In this document: positions 13,536 to 21,019 of the stretch, in pieces
Numbering within the stretch: the stretch's first letter is position 1
How the letters are laid out: each line of letters begins with the position of its first letter
Virus record (IMG/VR): IMGVR_UViG_3300009428_000032
Span: 1 to 32,739 of that record
Origin: a virus
Strand: one strand, 5' to 3'
Length of the DNA stretch: 32,739 nt
Notes under the pieces: generated by a model
What the model was told of the DNA's origin: nothing
What the model saw: the letters and a program-made list of their open reading frames with translations, nothing else
The model's database searches: none
Program-made: the position numbers and the translations under genes

Positions 13536-15074
13536 ATGTCTGACGGAATCGTTAAGAATTTAAACTTCGGAGACGAAGGTAAAAATAAAGTGTTTGAAGG
13601 TGTATCAAAATTAACACGTGCCGTTAGCTCTACATTAGGGGCTAGTGGTAAATGTGTTATGCTTGAGGATGGATCTGGCAAACCACTAATAACAAAGGAT
13701 GGTGTAACTGTAGCAAATTCAATTATACTGTTAGACCCCGTAGAAAACATGGGTGCAACGCTTCTAAAGGAAGCTGCTAGGCAAACCGTAAAAGAAGCTG
13801 GCGATGGAACAACAACGGCTACGGTGCTGGCACACTCTATACTAAAGGAGGCTTTTAATACAAAGGATTACAACTCTAGAGAAATTAGGGATGGTATAAA
13901 CTCCGCTGTTGAGAAGGTAATTGGTTACCTGGAGAACAAAGCAAAGTCCGTAGAGGGTTCAATGCTTAATCATGTAGCCACAATATCATCCAACAATGAC
14001 AAGTACTTAGGAGAGGTTATAGCTAGTACATTTGAAAGGGTTGGTGATAACGGGGTGGTTAGTATGGAGATATCTAACGATGAGAAGACAACCGCTGAAA
14101 TAGTTGACGGAGCTACCTTAAACAAGGGTCTTAAAAGTATGCATTTTGTGAATAACAAAGAAAAGGGTACTTGCGAGTTAAATAACCCGCTGGTACTTAT
14201 AGTAGAGGACAAAATACCTAACGTAAGAAAGATACAAAGCATACTTGAACATATTATCAAGGAAAAGAAAGAGCTACTTATAATTGGTGATGCAGATGAG
14301 CAGGTAATTACAGCATTGGCAATGAATGCCATGAAAGGTAATATCAAGGCTAATATAGTTGACGCACCAGATTACGGTATAAACAGAAAGCAGATACTAG
14401 AAGACTTCGCTGCATTAACTGGAGCTAAGGTTATAAACGAAGAATTAGGGGACGATATGGATCTGATTGAATCAGATTATTTAGGAACATGCTTAAAGGT
14501 AACTACAGACAATGAAGAAACTATCTTACAAACTGAAGGCGTTAATGATGACGTTGACAATCTTATTAAAAAGATTAATTTACAGCTTAAAGAAACTAGT
14601 GCTCCCTTTAAAAAAGTTCAGCTTGAAAAAAGGCTTTCTAGGCTTGCGGGCAAAGTTGGTGTTATTAAAGTTGGTGCTAACTCGGAAGTTGAATTAAAGG
14701 AAAAGAGTGACAGGGTTGAGGATGCAATATGTGCAACCAAGGCCGCTATCAAGGAAGGTATACTTCCAGGTGGGGGAATAGCCTTACTAAATGCAAGCAA
14801 TAAAATTAAACCTAAAGGCTTAGGTGAAGAAATCTTACTAAGAGCGTTGAAGGCTCCGTTTGATATTATAATGGAAAATGCAGGCATGCAGGACTTTGAA
14901 GCACCTAAGGTTGAAGGTAAGGGATACAATGTGGTTACAGGAAAAATGGTAAATATGATTAGCGCAGGAATAGTCGACCCTTTGCTGGTAACTAAAAGTG
15001 CTTTGAAGAATGCTGCATCTGTAGCAAATACAATACTAGCTACTGATTGTGTAATTAATAACTTAAGAGCATGA
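13536..15074 (+). CDS. groEL: Phage-encoded chaperonin GroEL (Cpn60)
   Basis: 512 residues, close to bacterial GroEL (~545). Equatorial ATP-site motifs are intact: TKDG (53-56), GDGTTTATVL (89-98) and GILPGGGIALL (408-418). RVED at 393-396 carries the Asp equivalent to the catalytic D398 of E. coli GroEL, and GIVDPLLVTKSAL (478-490) matches GILDPTKVTRSAL. The apical domain spans roughly 185-375. The C-terminus stops at NNLRA, without the Gly-Gly-Met tail. It would fold phage proteins, probably virion components, in an ATP-driven cage with GroES. The groES start overlaps its TGA stop (ATGA). An A/T-rich leader (AATCTAATCTAATTTAATAA) precedes it. Unusual in phages; likely captured from a bacterium long ago and diverged. 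Confidence 0.95.
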   Translation: MSDGIVKNLNFGDEGKNKVFEGVSKLTRAVSSTLGASGKCVMLEDGSGKPLITKDGVTVANSIILLDPVENMGATLLKEAARQTVKEAGDGTTTATVLAHSILKEAFNTKDYNSREIRDGINSAVEKVIGYLENKAKSVEGSMLNHVATISSNNDKYLGEVIASTFERVGDNGVVSMEISNDEKTTAEIVDGATLNKGLKSMHFVNNKEKGTCELNNPLVLIVEDKIPNVRKIQSILEHIIKEKKELLIIGDADEQVITALAMNAMKGNIKANIVDAPDYGINRKQILEDFAALTGAKVINEELGDDMDLIESDYLGTCLKVTTDNEETILQTEGVNDDVDNLIKKINLQLKETSAPFKKVQLEKRLSRLAGKVGVIKVGANSEVELKEKSDRVEDAICATKAAIKEGILPGGGIALLNASNKIKPKGLGEEILLRALKAPFDIIMENAGMQDFEAPKVEGKGYNVVTGKMVNMISAGIVDPLLVTKSALKNAASVANTILATDCVINNLRA

Positions 15075-15331
15075 GAGCAGTAGGAAAATATATACTAATA
15101 GAGCCAGTTAAAGAAGGTGAGGTATCTACCAAGGGAGGATTGTTATTAGCTGAAACTCATAGGGACGATATAAGATACAGGGAGGCTAAGGTTAAAACCA
15201 TAGGAGCCCTTGTTGAAGGTGTTAAGGACGGGGATACTATCTACTATGATAGACACGCTGGATTTGATATGGAAGTTGACAAGACTATGTATAAGGTTAT
15301 CAAAGAGTTTGATGTTGTTGTAGTTTTATGA
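15071..15331 (+). CDS. groES: Phage-encoded co-chaperonin GroES (Cpn10)
   Basis: 86 residues, slightly shorter than bacterial GroES (~97). It opens with a Cpn10-like strand (AVGKYILIEPVKEGEVSTKG), followed by the mobile loop GGLLL, which corresponds to the GGIVL that docks on GroEL. The second half (AKVKTIGALVEGVKDGDTIY, then YDRHAGFDMEVDKTMYKV) follows the barrel strands and the V-x-x-GD-V-x-Y pattern. It caps the phage GroEL, whose gene overlaps it by four bases, and may also work with host GroEL. It ends in TGA in an ATGA overlap with the next gene, with a TAG two codons later. Confidence 0.9.
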   Translation: MRAVGKYILIEPVKEGEVSTKGGLLLAETHRDDIRYREAKVKTIGALVEGVKDGDTIYYDRHAGFDMEVDKTMYKVIKEFDVVVVL

Positions 15332-15774
15332 GAAAGTTAGAGGCCAGCGATGTACGAGACTTACACCTGTTAAAGCATTATCGGATAATACGACAATGGG
15401 CTTGCAAGAACAATGGGTTGAACAGTGCAGATTTAGAGTTATTAATATATCTAGATTGTGTTGGTCTTTTTAACAGACTTGATTTTATAAACGGCTCTTA
15501 TTCTTATAGCTGGGATACTAGAAGGTGGTCTAAGCTAAAGCAGGAAGGCTGGATAACATTATTTTCAGCTAGGAACAGGACTACAGTTAAATCTAACGTA
15601 TATAAGGTGTCGTTTAAGGGAAAGCAGCTTATAAGTAGAATATATAGAATTATGTTAGGGGATGAGGATATACCTACCAGCACTAAACGTAACTCAATAA
15701 TGAAGGGTAAGAAGTACACAGACAAGGTACTTATAAAATCAATTAAAAACGTAAACAACGATAAATCATTATAA
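15328..15774 (+). CDS. Winged-helix (MarR-like) phage protein (148 aa)
   Basis: 148 residues. HLLKHYRIIRQWACKNNGLN and SADLELLIYLDCVGLF form a helical N-terminus. WSKLKQEGWITLF looks like a recognition helix and the start of a wing, followed by a strand (KSNVYKVSFKGKQLISRIY). This order resembles MarR-type winged helices, and I recall similar proteins in crAss-like and marine Bacteroidota phages. The C-terminal 40 residues are Lys-rich and probably disordered. It may regulate late transcription or be virion-associated. It overlaps groES by four bases. Confidence 0.65.
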   Translation: MRKLEASDVRDLHLLKHYRIIRQWACKNNGLNSADLELLIYLDCVGLFNRLDFINGSYSYSWDTRRWSKLKQEGWITLFSARNRTTVKSNVYKVSFKGKQLISRIYRIMLGDEDIPTSTKRNSIMKGKKYTDKVLIKSIKNVNNDKSL

Positions 15775-15784
15775 ATAAATAAAA

Positions 15785-16735
15785 ATGGGTTACAAGACAA
15801 AATCAATGATATACGCAAAGTCATTAAAGGCGGGTCTTCATTTTACAGGCGGGCCTGGTAGTGGCCCTGACGATAATCTTAATAAAATACTAGAAGCTGA
15901 TAAAGCTGATAAAGCTAAAGTTAGTGATAATATAGGTATTATAGGTGGAAATGGTGATAATAGTTTAATAAAAAAGACCCCAGAGAAAAAAGAACGTACA
16001 AAAAGAGAAAATCGAAAGTCAGCCAAAGAAGATATTGACTCTGGCGTTTTATCTGGACTTGCTAGTGGAAGTAAGGGCACTCAAACAGGAACTGCTCTTG
16101 GTATAATTTTTAATAAGATTAAAGCTAATAAGGTAGCTGGCACAGAAAATGGAGCAGCAAAAAAAGAGTCTTCTAATGTAGGCTCGGCAACATCAACAGG
16201 ATTTGGTGCTAAGAAAGGATTTGATTCAAAAATAGATGTAGAATTATCTGATAATTTTAAGGAGGATATTAGTACGCCAGATTTCAATAAAAAGAAAGCA
16301 AGTTCTGGTGACTTAAGTAAAATGGCTTCTGGAAGCCAAGAAAGAATAGCTGAATACAAAAAACGTAATTGGGCTATGGATGCTACTACTGGTAGCACAG
16401 TTAAAAAATCTAAGGTAGTTAAAGCAAAACCTGCTCAAAAACTTACTGGAAATGTAGCTACTAAACATTCTTCAACTAAAAGACCAGGTAGTGGGATTGG
16501 AAAACAAGGCTCATCGAATGTAGGCAAAAAAGTTACAACAATAAAACCTACTAGAAAGATTGTAAAACCAGGCAAATCGAATGTAAATACACCAAAAAAT
16601 AAGGAAACTGAAGAAGGTACTCGTTTTTTATCAAATAAATGGTTTCAAGAATCCGCAGAAAATAGCACTTTTTTTGATCCAAAACGTTTGAGTCTAGAAC
16701 AAATTAAAAAGAGGCAATTAAAACAAAAATTATGA
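15785..16735 (+). CDS. Lys/Ser/Gly-rich, probably disordered protein (316 aa)
   Basis: 316 residues, starting MGYKTKSMIYAKSLKAGLHF and continuing TGGPGSGPDDN. The rest is low complexity: Lys, Ser, Gly, Thr and Asn, with repeated KSNVN/SSNVG-type elements (e.g. KQGSSNVGKK, KPGKSNVNTPK) and almost no hydrophobic core. It looks intrinsically disordered and basic. The short ordered C-terminus ends SLEQIKKRQLKQKL. It belongs to a cluster of similar basic proteins up to 19481. A virion-interior or genome-associated role fits the composition but is inference. It ends in TGA overlapping the next ATG. Confidence 0.65.
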   Translation: MGYKTKSMIYAKSLKAGLHFTGGPGSGPDDNLNKILEADKADKAKVSDNIGIIGGNGDNSLIKKTPEKKERTKRENRKSAKEDIDSGVLSGLASGSKGTQTGTALGIIFNKIKANKVAGTENGAAKKESSNVGSATSTGFGAKKGFDSKIDVELSDNFKEDISTPDFNKKKASSGDLSKMASGSQERIAEYKKRNWAMDATTGSTVKKSKVVKAKPAQKLTGNVATKHSSTKRPGSGIGKQGSSNVGKKVTTIKPTRKIVKPGKSNVNTPKNKETEEGTRFLSNKWFQESAENSTFFDPKRLSLEQIKKRQLKQKL

Positions 16736-16938
16736 AAAAAGGAAAACGATTATATGCCCCAGAGCAAGGAAGTGATGCTATCTGGGATGGCCCTTTAGAT
16801 CTAGACTCTATGCCGAAAGGCAAGGGGTCTAGCAGTGGTGCAAATGGTATCAAGCTACTAGCTCATAATGCAGCGGCTTATATACCAGGCCCTATTACAA
16901 AGATAGCCAAGGGTACGGATGGTTTAGGTATGAACTAA
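16732..16938 (+). CDS. Small Gly/Lys-rich protein (68 aa)
   Basis: 68 residues, starting MKKGKRLYAPEQGSDAIWDG. It has a Gly/Ser-rich middle and a C-terminal helix (GIKLLAHNAAAYIPGPITKI). It starts in an ATGA overlap with the disordered protein, and its last base is the first base of the membrane protein gene (TAATG). Function unknown; the placement links it to the lysis genes. Confidence 0.55.
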   Translation: MKKGKRLYAPEQGSDAIWDGPLDLDSMPKGKGSSSGANGIKLLAHNAAAYIPGPITKIAKGTDGLGMN

Positions 16939-17105
16939 TGGACGTAACAGATTTGAAGATATGGCTACTTAGCACTATCGTCATGTTTATGACATTGACT
17001 GATATAGAAGTAATATTAAAAATATTTTTATTAATCTTAACAATAGCATACACTTTGTATAAGTGGTTTTATTTTTATAAAAAGAAAAAGCATGGAAATA
17101 AGTAA
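16938..17105 (+). CDS. Small membrane protein (55 aa), holin candidate
   Basis: ATG at 16938, TAA at 17103-17105, 55 residues. It reads MDVTDLKIWLLSTIVMFMTL, then TDIEVILKIFLLILTIAYTL and a basic tail YKWFYFYKKKKHGNK: two hydrophobic segments (about 8-20 and 24-42) with a positive C-terminus, the layout of small class II holins. I recall similar short membrane proteins directly before M15 peptidases in Bacteroidota phages. It overlaps the endolysin start by 14 bases, which strengthens the lysis assignment. Confidence 0.7.
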   Translation: MDVTDLKIWLLSTIVMFMTLTDIEVILKIFLLILTIAYTLYKWFYFYKKKKHGNK

Positions 17106-17550
17106 GCATGTATCGTATAAGGAAGGTATAAGAAGTTCTACGGCAACTCGCTGGGGGATAGATAACGACCCTAACGCCACTCAATTACTTAATATGTCAT
17201 TACTATCCGAAGAAATATTTGAGCCGCTTAGAGAGTATGTAGGAGCCCCTATACGGATTAATAGTTTCTTTAGGTCTGAAGAATTAAACAGGGTACTTAA
17301 AGGAAGTTTTACTTCTCAGCACTGTAAAGGAGAAGCTTTTGATTTAGATGATTCTTATGGACATAAGACTAATGCAGAAATGTATGAGTTTATTAAAAAC
17401 AACTTATCTTATGACCAGCTTATATGGGAATTTGGTTCGGATGAGAATCCGAGTTGGCTACATGTGTCTTATGTTTCTGAAGAAGAAAATAGAAATATGC
17501 GATTAAAGGCTTACAAGTATAACGGTAAAACTAAATATAAAGCAATATAA
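17092..17550 (+). CDS. Endolysin, peptidase M15 family
   Basis: 152 residues, one Peptidase_M15_3-type zinc domain. Family features are INSFFRSEELN, SQHCKGEAFDLDD (zinc ligands H77 and D84 in HxxGxAxD) and SWLHVSYV (H124, third ligand). It is expected to cut peptide cross-links of peptidoglycan at lysis. It has no signal peptide, so export would depend on a holin. It lies just after the 55-residue membrane protein and overlaps the next gene by one base (TAATG). Length is typical for small phage M15 lysins. A virion-borne entry role is less likely. Confidence 0.9.
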   Translation: MEISKHVSYKEGIRSSTATRWGIDNDPNATQLLNMSLLSEEIFEPLREYVGAPIRINSFFRSEELNRVLKGSFTSQHCKGEAFDLDDSYGHKTNAEMYEFIKNNLSYDQLIWEFGSDENPSWLHVSYVSEEENRNMRLKAYKYNGKTKYKAI

Positions 17551-17870
17551 TGGCTTATACGCAACACGGCAGTCCTTTTCTAGCAAAGAGTAAACCACCA
17601 GCTCCTTCAAAGAAGAAGTCTTTAGGTTATTACAATAAAGCAAATCCTACGGGTACAGGAACTGATGCTGGTGGTGGAATGAGTGAGAAGGGTGTTAAAA
17701 AATACCGAAAGGATAATCCTGGAAGTAAGTTGCAAACTGCTGTAACTAAAGACCCTTCTAAGATTAAAGCAGGCAGCAAAGACGCTGGTAGAAGAAAATC
17801 TTTTTGTGCTAGGTCAAAAGGCTGGAAAGGTGAGAGAGGGTTAGCGGCAAGAAGAAGATGGAATTGTTAA
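17550..17870 (+). CDS. Conserved small basic phage protein with C-terminal Cys motifs
   Basis: 106 residues. The second half is a recognisable small phage family: SEKGVKKYRKDNPGSKLQTA, VTKDPSKIKAGSKDAGRRK, SFCARSKGW, and the C-terminal RRRWNC. I associate this with the DUF6321-type proteins found in many marine phages; the label is from memory. Two Cys (in SFCAR and the final residue) are characteristic. The N-terminal 45 residues are a Gly/Ser/Pro-rich linker. Its function is not known to me; it may be virion-associated. Confidence 0.7.
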   Translation: MAYTQHGSPFLAKSKPPAPSKKKSLGYYNKANPTGTGTDAGGGMSEKGVKKYRKDNPGSKLQTAVTKDPSKIKAGSKDAGRRKSFCARSKGWKGERGLAARRRWNC

Positions 17871-17889
17871 TAGTAAATAAATAATAGAT

Positions 17890-18195
17890 ATGGATAAGTC
17901 AAGAAAAAGAATTGCACAGGATTACGCTCGCAACGCTATTGTGGACGGAGACACTAAAGCAGGTCGATATGAAAAGAAGATGGCAGTAAAAGAAGCTGCT
18001 GGAGAAGGGCCTTCTATGAGGTCTAAGGCTTTAGGCTCTGATCAGTCTAACCTTTATATGTCAGGAACATCTATGGGTAGTGGTATTGATATGAAAGCAG
18101 GTTGTAGTATATCGAAGCATATGAAAGGTAGCGGTATGAATATGAGTGCTGATTTAAAGTATATGCCTATTGATAACCGTGCTTCAACTAAATAA
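17890..18195 (+). CDS. Small basic protein with MGSG...Cys-KHMK motif (101 aa)
   Basis: 101 residues, starting MDKSRKRIAQDYARNAIVDG. The N-terminal half is a charged helix. The second half is Met/Gly/Ser-rich and contains MSGTSMGSGIDMKAGCSISK followed by HMKGSGMNMS. The next gene carries a closely related motif at its C-terminus, so the two share a short functional peptide or a common origin. No enzyme motif is seen. Confidence 0.6.
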   Translation: MDKSRKRIAQDYARNAIVDGDTKAGRYEKKMAVKEAAGEGPSMRSKALGSDQSNLYMSGTSMGSGIDMKAGCSISKHMKGSGMNMSADLKYMPIDNRASTK

Positions 18196-18197
18196 TT

Positions 18198-18641
18198 ATG
18201 AGTAACGGAGATAGCTCAAGGAAAAAACAGGAGGAATCTGGAACTACAAGTAAACCTATTAGACCGATAGAGGAAGAGAAGGTAAATATTAATCCAAAGG
18301 TAGGATATGGCGACTATGCTAACGACCCTCTTGCTGGTTGGAAGGCTCCTGGACTTAGTGACGGATCGCAAGCAGTGCTTGATAGTGTAAGAGAGGCAGG
18401 AGCAGGAACGGTAAAGACAACGGGTGGAATACCTTCTCCTGAACACCAAAAAAGAATAGACGCAAAAAAAGCAGAAATAGATACCGCTATTCTAGGTAAA
18501 TTCGGGCAGGTTCAGTCTAGCCCTAAATATAAAAGTGAAGTTTCAATGAAAAGCGGAGGAACTTCAATGGGTTCTGGTAAATCATCTACATCAAGCGGAA
18601 TTAAAATGTGCGGAAGTCAAATTGGTAAACATATGAAATAA
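18198..18641 (+). CDS. Small hydrophilic protein with the same Cys-KHMK motif (147 aa)
   Basis: 147 residues, starting MSNGDSSRKKQEESGTTSKP, probably disordered, with Pro/Gly/Lys-rich stretches. The C-terminus reads MKSGGTSMGSGKSS, then SGIKMCGSQIGKHMK, matching the GTSMGSG and C-S-I-KHMK elements of the preceding protein. It starts two bases after that gene. Function unknown. Confidence 0.6.
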   Translation: MSNGDSSRKKQEESGTTSKPIRPIEEEKVNINPKVGYGDYANDPLAGWKAPGLSDGSQAVLDSVREAGAGTVKTTGGIPSPEHQKRIDAKKAEIDTAILGKFGQVQSSPKYKSEVSMKSGGTSMGSGKSSTSSGIKMCGSQIGKHMK

Positions 18642-18643
18642 CT

Positions 18644-18994
18644 ATGGCATTCAAACTACAATCACCTCCTTATGTAAAAGAACCAGTACCTACCTATGAA
18701 TCTGATTTAGGTGAAGGTATCCTTGGGCAAAGCAATAATAATGGAACTATAGTGATCAACAGTAAGTTAGACCCTAAGTTTCATAAAGAAGTTATTGACC
18801 ATGAGATGGTACATATTAATCAGATGTCTAGAGGTGATTTAGATTACGATGAAAACAATATATACTGGAAGGGTAAAACTTATTCTAAAAGCGACAGTAA
18901 AATAGCTATGGCTAGTCCAAAGAGCTCTCCTTGGGAAAAGGAAGCTTACAGCAAATCAAAAACTAAATATAAAGATAACAAATACAATGTTTAA
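18644..18994 (+). CDS. Miniature HExxH metallopeptidase-like protein (116 aa)
   Basis: 116 residues. IDHEMVHINQMSRGDLDYDE contains the zincin signature HExxH (H53, E54, H57), and downstream SPWEKEAY offers a Glu as a possible third zinc ligand. The intervening NNIYWKGKTYSKS looks like a beta-hairpin. I recall similar small proteins in phages with this virion gene order. A zinc peptidase role, perhaps cleaving capsid or cell-wall proteins, is possible but the protein is very short for a zincin. It overlaps the next gene by eight bases. Confidence 0.65.
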   Translation: MAFKLQSPPYVKEPVPTYESDLGEGILGQSNNNGTIVINSKLDPKFHKEVIDHEMVHINQMSRGDLDYDENNIYWKGKTYSKSDSKIAMASPKSSPWEKEAYSKSKTKYKDNKYNV

Positions 18995-19481
18995 ACCTAA
19001 TATAGTAACAAGCGGTCTGTTAATGACAGGCAATAAAATAAAGGTAGTTAAGAAGAAAAAGAACCCAAAAGAAATTCCAGCAGTACCTGTAAGCAACACT
19101 ATGTTTGCTGCACCTGAAAATCTTCCTTATAATGATCCTGCTGCAGTGCGAAGAAGAGCTGAGGAAAGATCATCTCAAAGGCAAGAAGATCAATCGGCTG
19201 CTAATAAAAGAAAAGCTAATCCAATGACTGCTAGTCAGCTTAAAGGAAAAGTTAAGGATGCGGAAAAATTCCATAAAAAAGCTGGTAAGAACCAAAGAAA
19301 AACCATAAAAGCATCGACTGGTAGACAAAATCTAGCTACTGGTGGTGTTCGAGGTATGGTCAAAGAAGCTGGTGATTGTAGTAAAACATCTACTTGTGCA
19401 AGAGAAGTTTATGAAAAATTTAAGAAAGGGCAAGGTGGTAAAAAAGGAAAAGCACACGACAAACTAATGAAAAGTAAATGA
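18987..19481 (+). CDS. Lys-rich, probably disordered protein (164 aa)
   Basis: 164 residues, starting MFKPNIVTSGLLMTGNKIKV followed by VKKKKNPKEIPAVP. The middle is charged and helical (PAAVRRRAEERSSQRQEDQS). The C-terminus holds DCSKTSTCAREVYEKFKKGQ and ends KLMKSK. Two Cys lie close together (DCSKTSTC), possibly metal-binding or a disulfide. No family recognised. It ends in TGA overlapping the holin start (ATGA). Confidence 0.6.
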   Translation: MFKPNIVTSGLLMTGNKIKVVKKKKNPKEIPAVPVSNTMFAAPENLPYNDPAAVRRRAEERSSQRQEDQSAANKRKANPMTASQLKGKVKDAEKFHKKAGKNQRKTIKASTGRQNLATGGVRGMVKEAGDCSKTSTCAREVYEKFKKGQGGKKGKAHDKLMKSK

Positions 19482-19933
19482 AAAAAAAATTTAAGGATAC
19501 GAAGATAGCTGCGTTTTTAAAAAACAAAGCACCTGGAATTTTAAATATGGTTGGCGATATATTGCCTACTAATGGTGCTCTTGGTGTTGTGAAAAATTTA
19601 ATATCTAAAGATGAATCTATATCCGCTGAAGATAAAGAAACAGCACTAAAGCTTATAGACCAAGACACAGTAGAAATGAAGGAGGTTAGTAAGCGTTGGG
19701 TTGCTGATATGAAATCCGATTCGTGGCTATCTAAAAATACCAGGCCAATGTCATTAATATTTCTAACCTTAATGACTGTAGCTCTAATATGGGTAGATAG
19801 CATTGAGGCCGCTAGTTTCTCTGTGGATACTGGTTGGGTTAATTTACTACAAACTTTAACTACAACAGTATACGTTGCTTACTTTGGTTCAAGAGGAGCA
19901 GAAAAATGGAAAACTTTAGGTAATAATAAGTAG
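19478..19933 (+). CDS. Holin of the 3TMs-type superfamily
   Basis: 151 residues. The N-terminal half is soluble and helical (ISAEDKETALKLIDQDTVEM, ending WVADMKSDSWLSKNTRP). It is followed by two hydrophobic segments at about 91-107 (MSLIFLTLMTVALIWV) and 119-136 (GWVNLLQTLTTTVYVAYF), closing with GSRGAEKWKTLGNNK. The SWLSKNTRP-membrane-GW-LLQTL--TVY--YFG-R--EK layout matches the family called 'Holin of 3TMs' (PF11351) as I know it. It would permeabilise the inner membrane for the M15 lysin. It ends in TAG. Confidence 0.8.
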   Translation: MKKKFKDTKIAAFLKNKAPGILNMVGDILPTNGALGVVKNLISKDESISAEDKETALKLIDQDTVEMKEVSKRWVADMKSDSWLSKNTRPMSLIFLTLMTVALIWVDSIEAASFSVDTGWVNLLQTLTTTVYVAYFGSRGAEKWKTLGNNK

Positions 19934-19959
19934 AGTATAATCAAATTTAATTTAATATA

Positions 19960-20196
19960 ATGAACATAACTGAAAAAGAGTTAGAAGAAGTTAGGGAGCA
20001 GCAAACTAAAATTGCAGAAATCAAGCAAGATTTAGGAACCCTGGAAATGCAAAAGCACGAGATACTTCATGTGTTGGTAGATATAAACAAAGAAGTTAAC
20101 GACACCAAGAAATCACTAGAAGAGAAGTACGGGCGAGTTAATATAAATCTTGATGACGGTAGTTATACTGATATTGAGGAAATCCCTAGCGAATAA
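19960..20196 (+). CDS. Conserved coiled-coil phage protein (78 aa)
   Basis: 78 residues, almost wholly a coiled coil (LEEVREQQTKIAEIKQDLGT, then LEMQKHEILHVLVDINKEVN), ending in KYGRVNINLDDGSY. That ending is one I recognise from small conserved proteins of marine phages located shortly before the terminase. Function unknown. The leader AAATTTAATTTAATATA resembles that of groEL. Its last base overlaps the next start (TAATG). Confidence 0.65.
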   Translation: MNITEKELEEVREQQTKIAEIKQDLGTLEMQKHEILHVLVDINKEVNDTKKSLEEKYGRVNINLDDGSYTDIEEIPSE

Positions 20197-20423
20197 TGGG
20201 AAGTGTTATAAGGAAAATTAGCATTGGTGCTGATTACAAAAATGAAGCTATGCATTACGCTGTATCACAGCAAGTGTACGGTGGTCATGAAATATCTGAT
20301 ATTCTCCTAGATGAGAAAGATAACTCTTATAACATTTACATAAAGAAGAACAACGAAGTATTGCCTTGGAAGAAGTTTAATTCTAACATGGCTATCTCTG
20401 TGGAGTACGATTTACAGTATTAA
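20196..20423 (+). CDS. Conserved small phage protein (75 aa)
   Basis: 75 residues. The pattern IRKISIGADYKNEAMHYAVS, ISDILLDEKDNSYNIYIKK and EVLPWKKFNSNMAISVEYDL belongs to a small family widespread in marine phages upstream of terminase genes (KISIG-DYK-AMHY ... WK-FN--M--S-EY). Its role is unknown to me. It overlaps both neighbours by one base (TAATG at each end). Confidence 0.7.
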   Translation: MGSVIRKISIGADYKNEAMHYAVSQQVYGGHEISDILLDEKDNSYNIYIKKNNEVLPWKKFNSNMAISVEYDLQY

Positions 20424-21019
20424 TGAAAAGCGTACATGATTTTATTGTAAAACCTATAAACGGTAGATACAATAACACAGTAAAAGTCGGAGATGTAGAT
20501 CTTGTAGTAAATACAAAAATAGAGGAGTTCAAGAGCATAAGCAAGATTGCTGAGGTAGTAGCTTTGCCATTATCAATGAAAACAAATGTGGAGATAGGTG
20601 ACAAGGTTGTTGTTCACCACAATGTCTTTAGAAGGTTTTATGATATAAGAGGCAATGAAAAAAACAGTAGAAGTTTTATAAAAGAAGACCTATATGCTTG
20701 CTCACCAGAGCAGATATATATGTACGGAGCTAATACAGCTCATTTAGACTACTGTTTTATAAAACCCTTAGCAAACCATGATATTTTTATTACAAGCAAG
20801 GAGAAGCCTCTTATGGGCTTATTAAAGCATGGTAACGAGGGGTTAGACAAGCTGGGGGTTTATGAGGGTGATTTAGTATCCTTCAGACCAACCTCTGAGT
20901 TTGAGTTTGTAATAGATGGAGAATTATTATATTGTATGAAATTAATTAACGTTGTAGCAAAGCATGAACGTAAAGGAAACGAAGAAGAGTATAATCCAAG
21001 CTGGGCAAAAAGCAGTTGA
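20423..21019 (+). CDS. Possible second co-chaperonin-like (Cpn10-fold) protein
   Basis: 198 residues. The first ~80 residues resemble a Cpn10 barrel: HDFIVKPINGRYNNTVKVGD, ISKIAEVVALPLSMKTNVEI and GDKVVVHHNVFRRF correspond to the opening strand, the central V-x-AV-LP strand and the GD-VVVH strand of GroES. The rest (IRGNEKNSRSFIKEDLYACS onward, and GLLKHGNEGLDKLGVYEGDL) contains a second barrel-like GD-V element. I recall homologues in marine phages near the terminase. Calling it a co-chaperonin is inference; a head-assembly barrel protein is the alternative. It ends in TGA with TAA four codons later. Confidence 0.5.
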   Translation: MKSVHDFIVKPINGRYNNTVKVGDVDLVVNTKIEEFKSISKIAEVVALPLSMKTNVEIGDKVVVHHNVFRRFYDIRGNEKNSRSFIKEDLYACSPEQIYMYGANTAHLDYCFIKPLANHDIFITSKEKPLMGLLKHGNEGLDKLGVYEGDLVSFRPTSEFEFVIDGELLYCMKLINVVAKHERKGNEEEYNPSWAKSS

